A DNA stretch of 64,000 nt from Gracilaria vermiculophylla. Lineage: Eukaryota > Rhodophyta > Florideophyceae > Gracilariales > Gracilariaceae. The notes under the pieces are model-generated. The model saw only the letters and a program-made list of their open reading frames with translations, ran no database searches and was not told where the DNA came from. This document shows positions 10,472 through 23,855 of the stretch, in pieces. The DNA lies in contig JAHNZQ020000308.1 in assembly GCA_019155205.2 (NCBI GenBank), positions 5,619,306-5,683,305 of the forward strand, given 5' to 3'. Position numbers and translations under genes: made by a program. Every line of letters starts with the position of its first letter. The stretch's first letter is position 1.

Positions 10472-11230
10472 GGCGTCGGCGGCGGCGGCGCGTGGTGCGA
10501 CGAGACTGGGCGTGGGAAGGCGCTAACCATCGGGGGGCGGGAGGGCGGCGGTGCGCAAATATACCATGTGTGGGGCGTGCGCGCGCGCGAGGCGGAGCAC
10601 GCGGATCGGTTGCAACGTGACGCCATGCGGCGTGACGCGGAGCCACCAGAAGCGCGCTGCGCAACGAGCGGCGCGGCGCGGCGCGGTGCGGCGCGATGGA
10701 AGCACGGCGCGGCGCGATGGAAGCACGGCGCGGCGGGGGCGCAAAAGGTGCGCCGCGCGGTGCACGGCGGGGGTGGCGCGGCGCCCACCACTGCCGGCGG
10801 TGGACCTACGCGCGCGCCGCGCGCTGCGCTGTGGCGGTGTGCACACGTGGCGCATTTGCTTCCGCGTGCGCCGCGCGTGTGGTGCCTCCGCCGCGCGTGC
10901 ACGCCACGTGCCGCTGAGCACGCGGAGCGGCCATGCCGCACAGCGCGCACACGTGCGGCGCTTACATACGGCGCGCCGCATTCCACCGTGCTGTGCCGTT
11001 CCACCGTGCTGTGCCACTGCACCCGCCTATCGCCTCGTGTTTGACTTCCGACCGCCGCCGCCTTTTGCTGACCGCCACCGTCCACTGCCGCCACAACCGC
11101 TCCGAGTGCTGCTTTGCGAGCGCGCGTCGCCCAAATTCGCGCACGCTCACCGTTTTTGATCGTCCAATGGCCCCCCGATTTGTTGAACAGCAACAGTATT
11201 GCCTCAGAAAGGTGCCACTGCTCCAAATCT
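10472..11230 (-). promoter_or_regulatory. GC-rich upstream region of the bestrophin gene
   Basis: A strongly GC- and CpG-rich tract just upstream of the bestrophin start, falling off sharply to AT-rich DNA near 11230. It contains a 21-bp direct repeat pair (GATGGAAGCACGGCGCGGCGC starts at 10695 and 10716) and an 18-bp pair around 10982-11017 (CCACCGTGCTGTGCC). No TATA box could be assigned. The promoter role is inferred from position and composition. Confidence 0.4.
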
Positions 11231-13056
11231 AATGTCTGTCCGCCCGCATCAAATGATGCCAAACGATTATTTTTTGAAAGGTTTGCAGAAACGCTTTTTT
11301 TGAATTTCAAGTGCGTTTTTTATGTTAAAAAAGCTTCGTTTCTGAAGCTCTGTTGCAAACTAGGCACATTTTACCGACATATCTCTAGTAGTCCATGTGG
11401 TTTTCTTATCTGTCTACATCTCGCCTTGCAGGAACAACACAGGCTTAAAAGTTTTGCTTATGCAGGTTGAATAACTAGTACAGAGTACAATAGGCGAAAA
11501 AATCCGATCAACATGCCGAGAATTGAAGGAAACGTTGATTGATTTGACCTCATATAGTATATGCCTCGAATAAGATCGCTGGTCCGATAGACACGTAACG
11601 CCCCTGTATGGTAGCACCCCTTCACAAGCGCCTCCAAGCACCAGCTTACACCAACTGCCCTCAATGTACCGTTTGCAGCTCAGCCGCACACGCCGCCCGC
11701 GTCATCTCCGCCCATCGCCGCGTACGCGCAGTACGGTAAACATCACGTCACACGTGGTACTTCACACAGCAAAACACACTTTGCCTCCAAGTAAAATAAC
11801 ACTTGTCTACAGAATGAGTCTACACTTGGTCCTCAAGTACATGCGCTGTATCGAATGTGCAACACACATCCCCTTGAAACGCCTCGCGATGTACGAAAAA
11901 AAGAGCACAAGCAAACCACCTTCTGTTCATACTTGTTTAACACGCTAATTTTGAGCAATCATCTTCAAACCCTCCTGATAATCTCTAAATGCGCAGTCAG
12001 TTGTTCTCTGCCGCCCTTGGCAGATGGTCGTCACAGTCTCGTCGCTTGCAACAAGCCAACAGCCACCAGCCGCCGCCCCCAACCCCTGCCGCAACGCCAC
12101 TTCTTCTTGCATCCACTGCAGTGCGCGAGACTGCTGTAACGCAGGCCCGCAAAACACTTCTTTTGCGCCTTCCTGGCCGTACAACTCCATTCCATGACGC
12201 CATTCCACTCTAGCTAATAATACAATCTTGCGCTGCACTTGCGTGCGTTTCAAACACCTCACAACAAGCAAAACTTTTATATTTATAAAGCGCTATTATC
12301 ACAAAACAGTGAAACTCTATAATGTTACTGCCATTTCAAGCATCATTTCAATAATCCGTTGCTGCTTCTTTTTTATCCGTGACCGTCAGCAACGTGTCCA
12401 CAATAAAACGATACTTTACACTTCACGAATTCTTCAATTTTCGGCCATGCAATTTTTATAGCTACCATCAAGTCTTCCTTAGTCTTGAAATGGCCACACT
12501 TTGCCTAAACGCTCCTCGCTGTTGTCTATCGGCCCGTGTGTAATGCTGCCACGTGATTCTGTTTTGGAGGCTTTGCACCTTTCATAAACGCGTCAGAAAT
12601 GCTGCTTTTGATTTCAACAAAGCCTGTTTTCTCAAGCTTTGTACAAAATTCCACCTATTTTACATTACAACGACACCTCCATTAATACCATCTGCTTTTT
12701 TTTATGTTCTTACTCTTCGTCAAGCATAAACAGCAAAAGATTACAATTTTAGCTATTCAAACACACGTCGAGCATTAATAACAGACAATAAAAGGCAAAA
12801 ACTTCCAGCCAAAACAACTGAAATTGCAGCACAAACCCATTGTTCTGACCTCATGTACTTTATGAGGCCAGCGGTCAAATAAACCTCATGCTCAAATACT
12901 TCGCAACCACGCAAAATATTTCATTTTTTCGGCTATAATAAATTTCTACCGCCCGTCCAGCAATGTTTGCGCACTCGGCACAAATTTCAACGTAGCCTGT
13001 GCGATTCCCCTTGAAATCCGACAGAGCAGCAAAACATCGCAACGCATCGCTATATA
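11231..13056. other. Intergenic, AT-rich, no gene seen
   Basis: Only short frames without motifs are present on either strand. Nothing resembles a known transposon or RNA gene. Confidence 0.5.
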
Positions 13057-14334
13057 CAGACTGTTTCAAAAACATACGACATGCTGTAAAATATCAAAAA
13101 ACTACCAAAAGTATACTGTACGCCTACAAAAATTGGTTTCAGAAAAAAATAAAGTCAAAAAACCGTTTCAAAAACATATGATCATCAATAACAAATCTTT
13201 ACTGCGCAACGCTCAATAGTTTATTTAGCATCCGTTTTGCTGTATAACGATAATGCAACGTTTTGGCATCGAATTGATGTACTTCTCCACAGTTAAAACT
13301 GTTATAGACTTCCAGCAGTTCTTAATACAGTTTTTGAGTTCAACAACTGTCTGAAATTGCCTCCCATGCGCATAAACCATCCTCACCAGCAGTCCCCAAA
13401 CGTTTTCAATTGGGTTCGAATCTGATGAGCGCGCCAGTCACTCTAGAACAGATACTTCAGACTCCTGTAGCCATTTCTTTGATCAAAGACGGAGTGTGTA
13501 CAGGCGCATTATCCTGTTGAAAAATGAAAATTTCTTCATGAAAACATAATACAAACGCCAGCAAGTAATTTTATAGAACTTTTTGATATTTTTCCGCATT
13601 CATATTTGTTTTAATGAAGGCAATTTCCGTTAGACCTTTTTTAGAAATGCCTGCCGAAACCATTACAGAGCCTCCCCCTGAATGCCTGGTATAAAACTCA
13701 TGACATTTATTAGGAAGATCGTGCCAATAAAATTTCTAGCAATCTGGTCTGTCCAAATTAAACTTTTTTTCATCAGCAAAAATAATATTTTTCCATTCTT
13801 TTTCCCAGTAGGCTTTTCCAGCACACTAGTTAACCTGCTTTTGCTTGTGATGGTCTTGGAGAAAGAAAGCTTTTTTCTTCTTTTTTTTAAATAAATTTCT
13901 GCTGCTTATTTGTCTCCATATAGTAGATTTAGAAACGTTGAGACTGAGATTAATTCCAATTTTTTGCACGATACTTTTTCTTTGCACAACTTCCTTGTAC
14001 TTCGTCTCTTATCTGCTGGTTTGGGCTTCTTTGGGCGTTCAGAAGATCGTTATAAGCTATATAGAGTCCGGTTTTTGAGAAAAGTAGCAATCAAGACCCT
14101 AGAACGCTTTAATTTTTTAGCGATAGCACTGTTGAAATGTTTCTTGGCGTTTATCTTGACAATTTGAAGCTGTTCTTGCTTGGAAAGTGGTAGCGGGTCT
14201 CGAGCCATTTTTACTATAAAGAAGACGGTGTACATATCTTTTTGAAACGATTCTACAAAGACTATGTGCAAAATCTAGTCCACAGTACAGTTTTGGCGCA
14301 CTTATGAGGGGTAATATGTTTTATAAACGCACTG
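13057..14334 (-). mobile_element. Tc1/mariner-like transposon, copy 1 (1278 bp)
   Basis: The element is bounded by TA dinucleotides (13055-13056 and 14335-14336). The left end is CAGACTGTTTCAAAAACATA. The right end, read inward, begins CAGTGCGTTTATAAAACATA, so the ends form imperfect inverted repeats. A second copy of the repeat core (GTTTCAAAAACATA) lies about 110 bp inside the left end (13164-13178), and a diverged inverted one lies about 85 bp inside the right end (14235-14249). This resembles the IR/DR layout of some Tc1 elements. Transposase runs right to left. Copies 2 and 3 have the same length within 2 bp. Confidence 0.92.
13225..14208 (-). pseudogene. Tc1-like transposase, copy 1 (broken)
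   Basis: Cut-and-paste DDE transposase, about 328 codons from ATG at 14208 to TAA at 13225. The N-terminal helix-turn-helix begins MARDPLPLSKQEQLQIVK. A stop codon interrupts it near 14050, after RTLYSL. Further on, IIFADEKKF holds the first catalytic Asp, and QQDNAPVHT (about 13500) holds the second, both apparently intact. The C-terminus ends in a segment like KRCIIVIQQNGC. Of the three copies this keeps the most catalytic residues, but the nonsense codon and other frame breaks predict no function. Confidence 0.85.
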
Positions 14335-14336
14335 TA

Positions 14337-15482
14337 CCTCACCACTAGAAGAGCAGAAAGAATTCACCAACTGTCGAGGAGCGCTCTCCACGCGATCACT
14401 TCGTCTTCTCTGAATATAACTCATTTATTTATTTCATTAAAATTTTGCAACATATACCAAACAATCTCAACATGGACAAAATGATTGCCGTTAGTCCAAA
14501 ACAAGCTTACGTCGCGTATAAACTACTGTCTACTTTTGTTGTTCAACGTCTGTTTGAAAATTTGCATTATCCTTAACATACCTTGTGCGACGACTCTTAG
14601 GAAGCACCGGACACACTCAGTCCTGTTTACCATTCTTTTTGTGTGCGTAATGGATCCTCAATTGCTAATTAAATGACTAATTTTTTTGCCTTCCAAATTG
14701 AAAAGCAGATGTGAGATTGGAAAAACAATAATTCAACACCTGCAAAAGACTTTATTACGCTGTTGACGACACTAAAGCATGAACGAAAGTGAAATGGTCA
14801 TGGAAATCCTGTCAACATGTCGAGTTTTACATTTGAGAGCCTCATAATTACATTTATCAACTACATAGCTTTCAAAATGTCTAGAACATCACGTAGATGA
14901 AAACAATACCATTTAAATGGAGAAAAGTGCTTCAAGACTAAAGAAGCTTGCAAGCTTTTATTTGCTATCGATATGCTACGGATGACAACTTTTAGCGGTT
15001 TATCAATCATTTGGAGGAAGGGTATAAAATATTAAGTAATTCAGCGGCACGCATAAGTTGTATGGCTTCAAAACGAAGTTTTCCGTTATGCCGGATGGTC
15101 TTGCAAGAAAATGTTCTAATCATGCATCTGAATACAAAGTGGATAATTTTATATTTCATTCAAATGTTTTTGATTCTAAAACCATGCTCAAGAAGAGTGC
15201 AAATGAAGGTTCAAATTTTATTTTTACTCGCAAGACATCTTTTGTATAAATTTTCAAACCAGTGGACAATACTAATTGATAAAAAAATCAAGTAGCCGAA
15301 TATCATGTTACAGCTCTTCATCCCATGAACACGTTCGTGCCATGTTGACAGTTATAGCAGTAGAAAAAAAAAATCGAAAACAAGCATTCATCGAACTACT
15401 GTGAAGAAGTTCTTGGGCGGTTGACGCATCTGGGGAATTTAATTTGATCTAAATACAGGTACGGTGAAAGTTTTTTAACAAT
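14337..15482. other. Intergenic, AT-rich, no gene seen
   Basis: Short frames only, none with motifs. Confidence 0.5.
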
Positions 15483-16038
15483 TGTAGCACAATGGATCTT
15501 AAGGTGATATTGTCTTGTTGTTTTGCGACGGGATATTACTAAGGAGTGCGCGTATTTTATTAACTGCACCGCGTGGTGCATTATTCAGCCATCGTGTGCT
15601 AAAGTACTACTGAGGAATTGTAGAACTTACATTTATTTTCGTTACTTGGTGCAGCTAATTAATACAGGAATGAGACCTGTCGAAGCGGGCTCCCGGCACG
15701 GTACTTAATCTGTCGGTCGAGCTCCATCTTTGGGGAGAATTAAACCAAACACCTTTGAGTCTTCTTCTAGTTCGTCCGGTTGGAGACTCTTGTCCAATGC
15801 CTTCAGGTTTCTAAACCGCTAATTCCCAGGTTACCTTATAGCAGCGCCTGTGGGAACATTGTTCGCCCAGTGAGCCCCCTTCTCCGCTTGGTGCTTGCGG
15901 CACCACTTTTAAGTTTCCCGCGGCTATTTACCGTGAGTACCGGAGACCACCTTTAGGCACTCGCGCCTTCAAAGTCACCAGAATCTTATAACGGACGTTG
16001 TGCGATGCCACCTCGAGGGAAGAACTGAAGGTTTCACA
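15483..16038 (+). repeat. 5' LTR of gypsy element A
   Basis: Starts TGTAGCACAATGG and ends TTTCACA (TG...CA). It aligns along its length with the LTRs at 23145, 33521 and 35802. Shared landmarks are the GGCGGGCTCCCGG-like block in the middle and TAACGGAC near the end. Confidence 0.85.
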
Positions 16039-16191
16039 CCTGCTCTCCGGACTTAGAAGGTCAGTATTCTAAGGGAATCACAAGAGTCAGGACAGAACAG
16101 CGTTTCTAGTTTGCAACGATTGGAATCTAACGATGGAATTTTTCTTTGAGAGGATTCGGATGTGGAAGGAAATCACCCTCGACCGACTACC

Positions 16192-18110
16192 ATATCGACC
16201 CCCCAGAATCCGCAATGGAAATCCCCCCTACAGGACTCTTAAGCGATCAACTAGGTCGTTGGGCGCAGCACGCGCAGAGCATCCCAGGAGATTGCGGTGA
16301 GACTGGAGGACCCTGAAAGTCTCCTTACGAATCATGGTTCCTCTATGGAGCGTTTCAGGAATCGCCTTAAGATAGTGCACGATCGGAGGCAAGGGGAACC
16401 ACCTGCGACACCTCTGGATAAGGCAGACGTGGAGGTTGAAGAACTGCACACGGCATCGCAGCCGTCATTTCGGGAGCTGCAGGGACGGGAACAACCGGAG
16501 GCTAACTCTCTCCTGGAGTCACAGGCCTCGCGCTTTGCGGACTGGCCCTGACATGCGCGGGTCAAAAGAATACTTGCAGATGTTGAAGCACACTTCGGAG
16601 CGCCCCGCCATGCCCTTGTGGAAGAAGTCGCATTGGAGAGTGCCCATCAAGCCGTAGATGCCTTGCTTGATATGGACCCCTTTCTAGAGGGGATCTCAGA
16701 TGCTTTCCATAAGGAGGTTTGTTACCAGACCGCGTTGCTGCTCCCCACAGCGACGTATCAAAGTCATTCTTTTCTACAGGACAGGCTCCCTCTATCAATA
16801 CCTATGGTGATGCAGAGCAGAGAAAGACAAGATACTGCTGACTCCTACACCAAAGGAGGAAAGGATACTGCTGTAGAGAAACAGAAACACCTCTGGAATA
16901 TTGCTATGAATCGCCTGAACCTATCGCCCTGCGGAGGAAGACAGGATACCGGTCGAGAAGTATTTCATAAAAAGAAAGAGGAACAGGATACTTCTCAGAT
17001 GAATAGCAAAAGCGGGGGTATCGTCAGGCACCCAGGCAACCTCCAGGAAGACGCCGAAAGAAACGGAGGGATACAAGCAGAACGCAAGACACCGATTTGC
17101 AGAGAAGCTCAGACTCTGAATCCGTAAACAGCTCCATCTCGGAGCACGATGTACCTCCCAAGGAGAAAAGCAGAGAGATCAGGAAGGTCGTCCCATTTAA
17201 CGACTTCTTTGCCAAAATGGTGGGCTATGATATCTACTGGTTGAATGATTACTCCCTTATTTAGGACGCATTAGTCGCTAAACGAATTACAAAAATCCAG
17301 CGCTGGATGGATTCTCAGATTAAGCACTCCTTCTCAGGTGAATACCCAATCTCGGTGTTGAAGTTTCTAACACGCTTCCGTTTGGCGTGTAATAACAATG
17401 GTTTCCACGAAGGTGCCGCAGTCTGGTGCTTTCAATTCTGCCTTACAGGTCAAGCGCACTCCCTAGTGCAGCCACGCCACACGAGGGAGAGCACCATTTT
17501 GGATGTTCCTGGGACGAAGATCTGGACGATGTACCCCAAGGTGGTAGATTTCATCCTTAAAAGGTACGCAACGGATGAGGTGATAGGCGACGCTGATGCT
17601 GTAGTCACCTCCAATGGGCAGCATACGGGAATGACCAAAACGGAGTTCTCACAGAAGATGTGGTGTGAGGCCTTAAGTTGCGGGAGCGTGTACTATGAAC
17701 GGCAGCTAAAGTCTTTATTTGTTGAGGGACTCATGCCCTCGATCCGCGCCCGGGTCTGTAGTCACTTGACGACACACGCGGAGACCACCTAAACGAAGCA
17801 AGCACAATTCGCGGGATCCTACGGGAATATCCACCGTGCTGCCTGTCGCAGCCACGCTCCACCTTCGGAGCAACCGACGTCCCTAAGGAACCGTCGAGCA
17901 TCCGCCATGACGTTAGACTCCAGCACCTCAGAAGAGATCGACGAGCTCACGATCGATGTGGAGCAAGAAGCCATTGCTCTCACATAGGCCTCACCTCAGA
18001 GACCACCTTCTAGGACTAGGACATCCTCTTCTTCTACCTCATGTGTCTCGGCAGGATCTTACAGGAGTGTCTGATTCGCAAACCCTCGGGGCTGCCCACG
18101 GCCTTGCAGG
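16192..18110 (+). pseudogene. Gag of gypsy element A (decayed)
   Basis: The frame parallels element B gag (23856 on), including LEDPESLL, SMERFR and HTASQPS. The B start codon position reads ATATCG here, so the start is lost. A capsid-like segment lies at 17307-17792 (KHSFSGEYPISVLKFLTRFR), with several stops between blocks. Short KDTA/QDTG/QDTS motifs recur at 16820-17000. No CCHC zinc knuckle was recognised. Confidence 0.75.
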
Positions 18111-18659
18111 ATTTACTTGTCTTGAGAGCCATTACACTGTACTACTCTCACCCCGGCAATGAGGCCCGCCATCCTTCACGAACGGGAGAAGAATTTACAG
18201 AACCTGAAAGACACACCGACAAAGAGTGGAAGTTACCGCACCGCGTATAATGAGATCCGCTCCCCTGAAGGAAATTACTGTTACCGCGTTCCAGTTGGAA
18301 CGCAGCCTGTCCCATTGGCACATGCTCCGCCAGCACAAGGGCCGGAACCCAAACTGGTTGCACTCCGGAGAAATCGCAACATCCTCATGCGCAACCGCAG
18401 CAGCCATCCCTCACTAGCACTCGGATACCCTCCAACCCAGAGAACCCTCAGGTTCACGCGTTGAGGCTCCACTTGGCTCTTTTCCGCCGAGTCTCGGCCC
18501 AACGAAGGTCGCTTCAAGGTGAAGAGGAGAAGCCATCTGCACGGTTGATGCAGAATTAGCGGACCCCCCAATCAATTTGGACCCATTCGACACCTTTTTG
18601 CACTCTGTCTGCACGTTCCGCCGTGAGAATTATAAGGCTTAGGCCTCCTTAAGATGTTT

Positions 18660-21600
18660 CTCACTTGCCTTCATGACGGTGCGCGCTATCCTCGACACCG
18701 GTTCTGGCCCAAACCTGGTGCATGCCGACGTGCTCTCGCAGTCTGCTCTCGGCTTCATGAGTCCTGGCAAGCCGCCCACGGTTAAATACGTGTCGCGTCG
18801 AGCATTGAAAGTCCGTAGAGCACTATCTGTGTATCTCTGTCTGGGCTCCTTACAGGTGAATATGTGGGTCCTAGTGGCGACCAACCTGGCAGCTTAATGC
18901 ATATTAGGCCCTTCTTTTTGGATCGGTATTGACGTGCAATATACCCACGCCTGCGGAAGATGACGTTTCACGACGCCGCTCATGTAGATATCACGTCTGC
19001 ATCTGCGGGACCGGACGCCAATGCCCGTCAAGTGGGTGGTGTTTTAAAGGAGATGCAATCGAATAAGCTTTGAGTGGTGAAGAGGAGTCAGGCCAAAGTT
19101 TGGGTGCAGACCTCTGCATCTGGCCTCTTATTCCTATAGGGGAATCACATCTGACGACGTAGCAGCACTCCATGGTGGCGATTGGCATTATGGAAACATT
19201 GCCGACTCTTACCTTCAGGGTCATTCTTGCTACCCTGGAGGAGTTGACTTTGCAGATTCAAAAAGGATCTGCCGCCGGATTGACATTACCCGCCCCTGCA
19301 GGACTGGCTCATTTTCCGCGTATAGAAGACCATTCTGAGCGCGTTGCAATCGCCTGCATGGAATCCAAGTCGGCATCAATGACTCCAGTAGAAGAAAAGC
19401 CTGCCACTTGGCAGGAGGAGATCCAAATTGGCAAAGAGTTAAAAGAGTATCGCTACAAGAAAGTGCACATGCCATTCGCTTTTGAAGATAAGTTGTATGG
19501 TCGCCTTGGTAAGGTGCGCCTGGCAAAGCAGCTTATTCAGCTCATGGCTGATGTAAAACCTGTGCGCCAACTTCCGAGAAGGGCCGGGTCTCATGCGCGT
19601 GAATATGAACGCAATGAGGTCCAGCAGATGTTGTATAATAGCGTTACTGAGCCTTCTATTTCCGAATGGGCCTCCCTGGTGGTGTTTTTTTCAAAGAAGA
19701 ACGATAGCGTTTTGAGGTTCTGCGTTGACTATACAGGTCTCAACGAGATAACTGTACGTGATTCGTACCCATAACCCCGTGTGGCTTAATGTATCGACTC
19801 CTTAGAGGATGCGTCCGAGTTCTCCACGCTGGATGTTAACAACAACAGCGGATGCCAACTCCAAAATTGAAATGGATGACTTCGATAAGGATAAGACAAC
19901 GTTCACTTCTCAATTTGGTAACTTCAAATTCCTAAGGATGCCATTCGGATTGAAGAATGCACCCGCTAGGTTCCAACGAGCGGTGTATATAATCCTGTCG
20001 AATCTGAAGTGGCAATACGACCTGATGTATATCAATGACGTCATTTTCTAATCCCGCAGCGTCGAGAAGCACTCTATGCATGTTAAGCACGTGTTCCAAC
20101 TTCTGAAGGATGCTGGACTCACCTTTAAGCTGGATAAGTGTTTCTTTTTCAAGTACTTGGGGGATTACTTGGAGCGCGTTGTGCTCCCGGGTCACAAAGA
20201 GGTTCTCAAAAAGACTCACGAAACCATCAAGGAAGCTCACCCTCTCACAAACCAGACGGAGTTTCGCTCCTTTCTGGGGTTGTGTAATGTCTTTTGGAGG
20301 TTTATTCCGAATTTATTTCGTATTGCAGCGCCGATGAATCGCCTCTTGGACAAAGATAGACCGACGCAATTGGACCCCTTGAAAGGGCGGAGAGTTCAAA
20401 GCCTTCAACACCTTGAAGAAGAGACTAATAGAGACAACGACCTTGGTTCTCCCGAAGGTGAACGGCAGAATGGTGCTGGACATAAACGCCTGTAAATATC
20501 AGGTGGGATTAGCCCTTCTACAAGAAAATCCTGAAGGGGGACTTCCACTTATAAGATACTGGAGTCACAGCCATTTACGGACTGAGCGGAACTATTCTAT
20601 CGCAGGGTGCAACTGCTTCGCAATTTTATGGGAGGTGTTGCTTTTACGCCCATACCTGGAGGGCCTGCGTTTCACCCCTACGAGAGACTATGCATCATTA
20701 AAGTGGATATTATCCTTGGCGGATGCTTCCGGTCGGCTGCAAAGGTGGAGACTAAGCCTTTTGGAATACTAGTTTGACGTTGTCCAATGCTTTGGCATAA
20801 AACACCAGGCGGCGGACGCACTGTCACGTGTCTTTACAGAGACAGAAGTTAAAACACCTTGGGAGGACACCATTTCGCGTTTAGTCATCGACAGCGCCGC
20901 CAGAAAAGAACGATACAAAACAGAATACGTGGGAAATTGTGATCCTGGAGGCATTTTAACTGGACTCCTGAGGTGATGGCACTCGTCGAGGAGGAGAAAG
21001 AAGTTCTCCTAATCACCATAGCGGAGTTCCTAAATGAACAGATGCGTACTGCAAGGAGTGCCTCGCCACCGAGTGGAATCTCATATTGTCATCCAATGTC
21101 GATTGAGACTGCGTATTTGTACGCCGCACTACCCTGGACGGTGCTCTGCAAAACGTGGATTCGGCGAGCCTACAAGCAAGGGCGCTGTATTCTTTGCATT
21201 AACCTCGTCTTGCCGGGCACCCCGGTGGATTTTACATGTACTGAACCATAGGAAGGGAGTTTTATTGGCTGCACATGCTTAATGAGGCCTTCCGAATGTT
21301 GGCGGATCGTCTTTTTTTCGGAGCCGCACAAAGATATATCTTCATTTACCGGACGCCGCTCGCCCTATTACCGCCTTCAGGACCATTGGAGCTCGTGGCC
21401 AAGGATATATTAGGGCTTCTTTCGAAGTCGGAGAAAGGATACCGATTTATCCTCGTGCTCACCAATTAGTTCTAGAATATCACGCGTGCCATTCCCCTCC
21501 GCAGCCCTATGCAGCAGTAGTTGCCGATAACGTTCTAGAAAATCAGGTTTACCTGTAAGGGATCCCGTTGCATCTCCTCTTCAACGACATATACTAGTTT

Positions 21601-22552
21601 GCAGTGAATACATTCAGCGCCATCTCCGGAATGCTGGGGATGAAACGGTTGTTTACCACAGCATACCACCCCCAGACCAACTTATAGGCGTAGAGGTTCA
21701 ACAAAACCCCCGCCTCAAGGTTGAAGCATTACATCGTGTATCACCAGAAGAATTGGGACGCATAAGTGAACCATCTGACTCATGCATACAGCTTGCAGGT
21801 GCACCACTCCACAGGGACCGCTCCTTTAAATCTGGTACTCTCGCCTATCCCGCCTGGTGCCGTTATCGCGGCACGCGCCACGGCGCACCCGGTGGATGGG
21901 CCACAGGCACCAACAGCCGCTCAACCAAAGCGCTTCATTTTAAAGCGCTAAAAGGACGCACTCTCTCTCGCAAAGGGGAGACGCACAGCCTCACAGACGA
22001 GATTTAAACGGGATTCTGAGCGGAAAGTGAAAGAAAGCCCTCCCCTGAAGGAAGGCGACGAGGGTTTCCACGTCAAACTTGGGGAGACCTCCGATGAATC
22101 GCAGGACGTCACGCACAAGTTAGCGCCAAACAACGCATGGACTTAGAACGTCCTTGACGTTTACAGAGACACTGTCACCACCGAGGTAAACGGGCTCCGA
22201 GATTTCGTCTCCCGCGATTCGGTAAAGAAATTCCCAACGCCCAGGGTTTCAGGAATGGCCGCCATCCCACCCCATGGCCCCCCTCGTAGATATTTCTAAT
22301 TCAACCATCTCAGGAGCGACGACCCCCATCGATAAGGGAAATACTATCACATCTCTCGGTGAACCATTGATGGAAGCGCCACAAGCCATCATGACCACTT
22401 TGGGTGCTTTACGTTATGCGGTGGACCATATTTTCTCGCACCGACTGACTCCTGCAGGACTACTGTACCGCGTACGATTATATGGGTACACCTCAAAAGA
22501 TGACACGGAGGAAGCCCCGAAACACATTCCAGAGGATATACTCAGGAGATAA
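18660..22552 (+). pseudogene. Pol of gypsy element A: protease, RT, RNase H, integrase, chromodomain (decayed)
   Basis: Order of recognisable blocks: retropepsin motif LDTGSGPNLVHADVL (about 18694-18740); RT from about 19560, with the catalytic YxDD changed to YIND (about 20030); RNase H with LDINACKYQVGLAL (20470-20520); integrase (21275-21950), whose first DDE region is KDILGLL; and a chromodomain near 22405-22552 with LYRVRLYGY and a DDTEEAPKHIP-like tail. Many stops and shifts separate the blocks, and the YIND change alone would disable the RT. Confidence 0.85.
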
Positions 22553-22865
22553 TACGCTATTCTGGAGCGTAAATGCATTCTCGCATAAGCATTTTTGTTT
22601 AGGAGAGGGATATAGGTACCAAGATGGGGTTTATTTTTGTTCTCTCCTATCTCCCCCTCGCCCGGAGTTCTCGTTTTCACCTCCAGGCCACCTTTTCCTG
22701 CTTTTTCTGCGCTTCTGCGGCCGCATCGTATGCCGGTAGGCGTACGTGCACGGCCAATAAGTACTGAATTCATCCGTCGGGGTGCCACTGGTACACCTCC
22801 AGTGTATTTTTTTCTGTCCCTACGTGCGAATTTTCCGGCCTGGGGTTCTTCCCACGTACATGTCA

Positions 22866-23144
22866 TCAAACCGCGTTGTATGCACCACTTCCAGGCGAAA
22901 CTTTTGCCGTTCGCGCTTGGCTCTCGAAGAACTTTGCCAGGCTCTCCTCGATGACATCCACCAAGGCTCGGTCCGCCCGTGCCTTATTAAGCTCCAAGAC
23001 CAAGTAGAGAGCCTCGCGCAGAGCCTCTACAACAGAAGTATGAGCAGGAGAGCCCATCACCAGATACGTCTGCACCAACGCCTGGAAGTCAGTACCATGA
23101 GCTTCAGAGGAAAATCCGCCCGAGGGTACGCCAGAAGCGGAAAT
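22866..23144 (-). pseudogene. Antisense ORF of element A, C-terminal part (cut by element B)
   Basis: Open on the minus strand from the insertion point to a stop at 22866, antisense to the retrotransposon. Its ending (ALREALYLVLELNKAR, then KFFESQARTAK) matches the antisense frame of element B (ALREAHAWVLELHRSR, then SEVFDSQARTAK). The remainder lies at 34074-35736. No known family. Confidence 0.6.
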
Positions 23145-23699
23145 TGTAGTACAGTGGCTCCTTAGGGAAAAATGGTGATGTGGCCTTGTGGAATGATATT
23201 CCTAAGGAGGGCTCTTATTTTATTAACTGAGCCACATGGTGCATAATCCCGCCCGCGTGCGCTACAGTTTCCTCAAAGGACGGTAGAATTTATATTTATT
23301 TTAGTTAATTTATGCAGGTAATTACCACAGTAGTAAGGCCTGCCGAGGCGGGCTCCCGGCTTGATACTTTATCTGCCGGTTGAGCTCCAGTACTGGGGAA
23401 GTAAAGGCAAGAACCCTTGAGTCTTCATCTTCTTTTCCGGATGGAGACTCTCATCGATCATCCTCAGGATTCTAAGACGCCGATCCTCAGGTCGCATCAT
23501 GGCAGTGCCTGTAGGAGCATTGTCCGCCCAGTAAACCTCTCTCTCCTCTTGGTGTTTGCGGATTCCTTGTAAAAAATCACCCGGCTCGCGACAGCGGATA
23601 TCGGAGACCACCTTTAAGAACACGCACCTTTGGAGTCAACAAAAACTCCTAACGGACATTGTGCTCTACTACCTCGAAGGGAGAACTGACAGTATCACA
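23145..23699 (+). repeat. 5' LTR of gypsy element B
   Basis: Starts TGTAGTACAGTGGCTCC and ends AGTATCACA; 555 bp. Nearly collinear with the LTR at 33521-34073; the two diverge in sequence immediately after the terminal CACA. Confidence 0.88.
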
Positions 23700-23855
23700 A
23701 CTAGGCTCCAGACGTAGAAGGTCACAGTTCCTAACGGATTTGAAAAACTCGCGGCAGAACCGTGTTTCTAGTTTGCAACGACCGAACCCCAACAGTGAAA
23801 TTCTTCCTTAAGGTAATTCGGAAGTGGAAGAAAATCACCGTCGACCTACTCCACT

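Noticed and set aside
10243..11310. 355-codon minus-strand frame across the bestrophin start
   Set aside because: Low-complexity Arg/Ala/Pro translation. It overlaps the true start in another frame and lies in a CpG-rich region where stops are rare.
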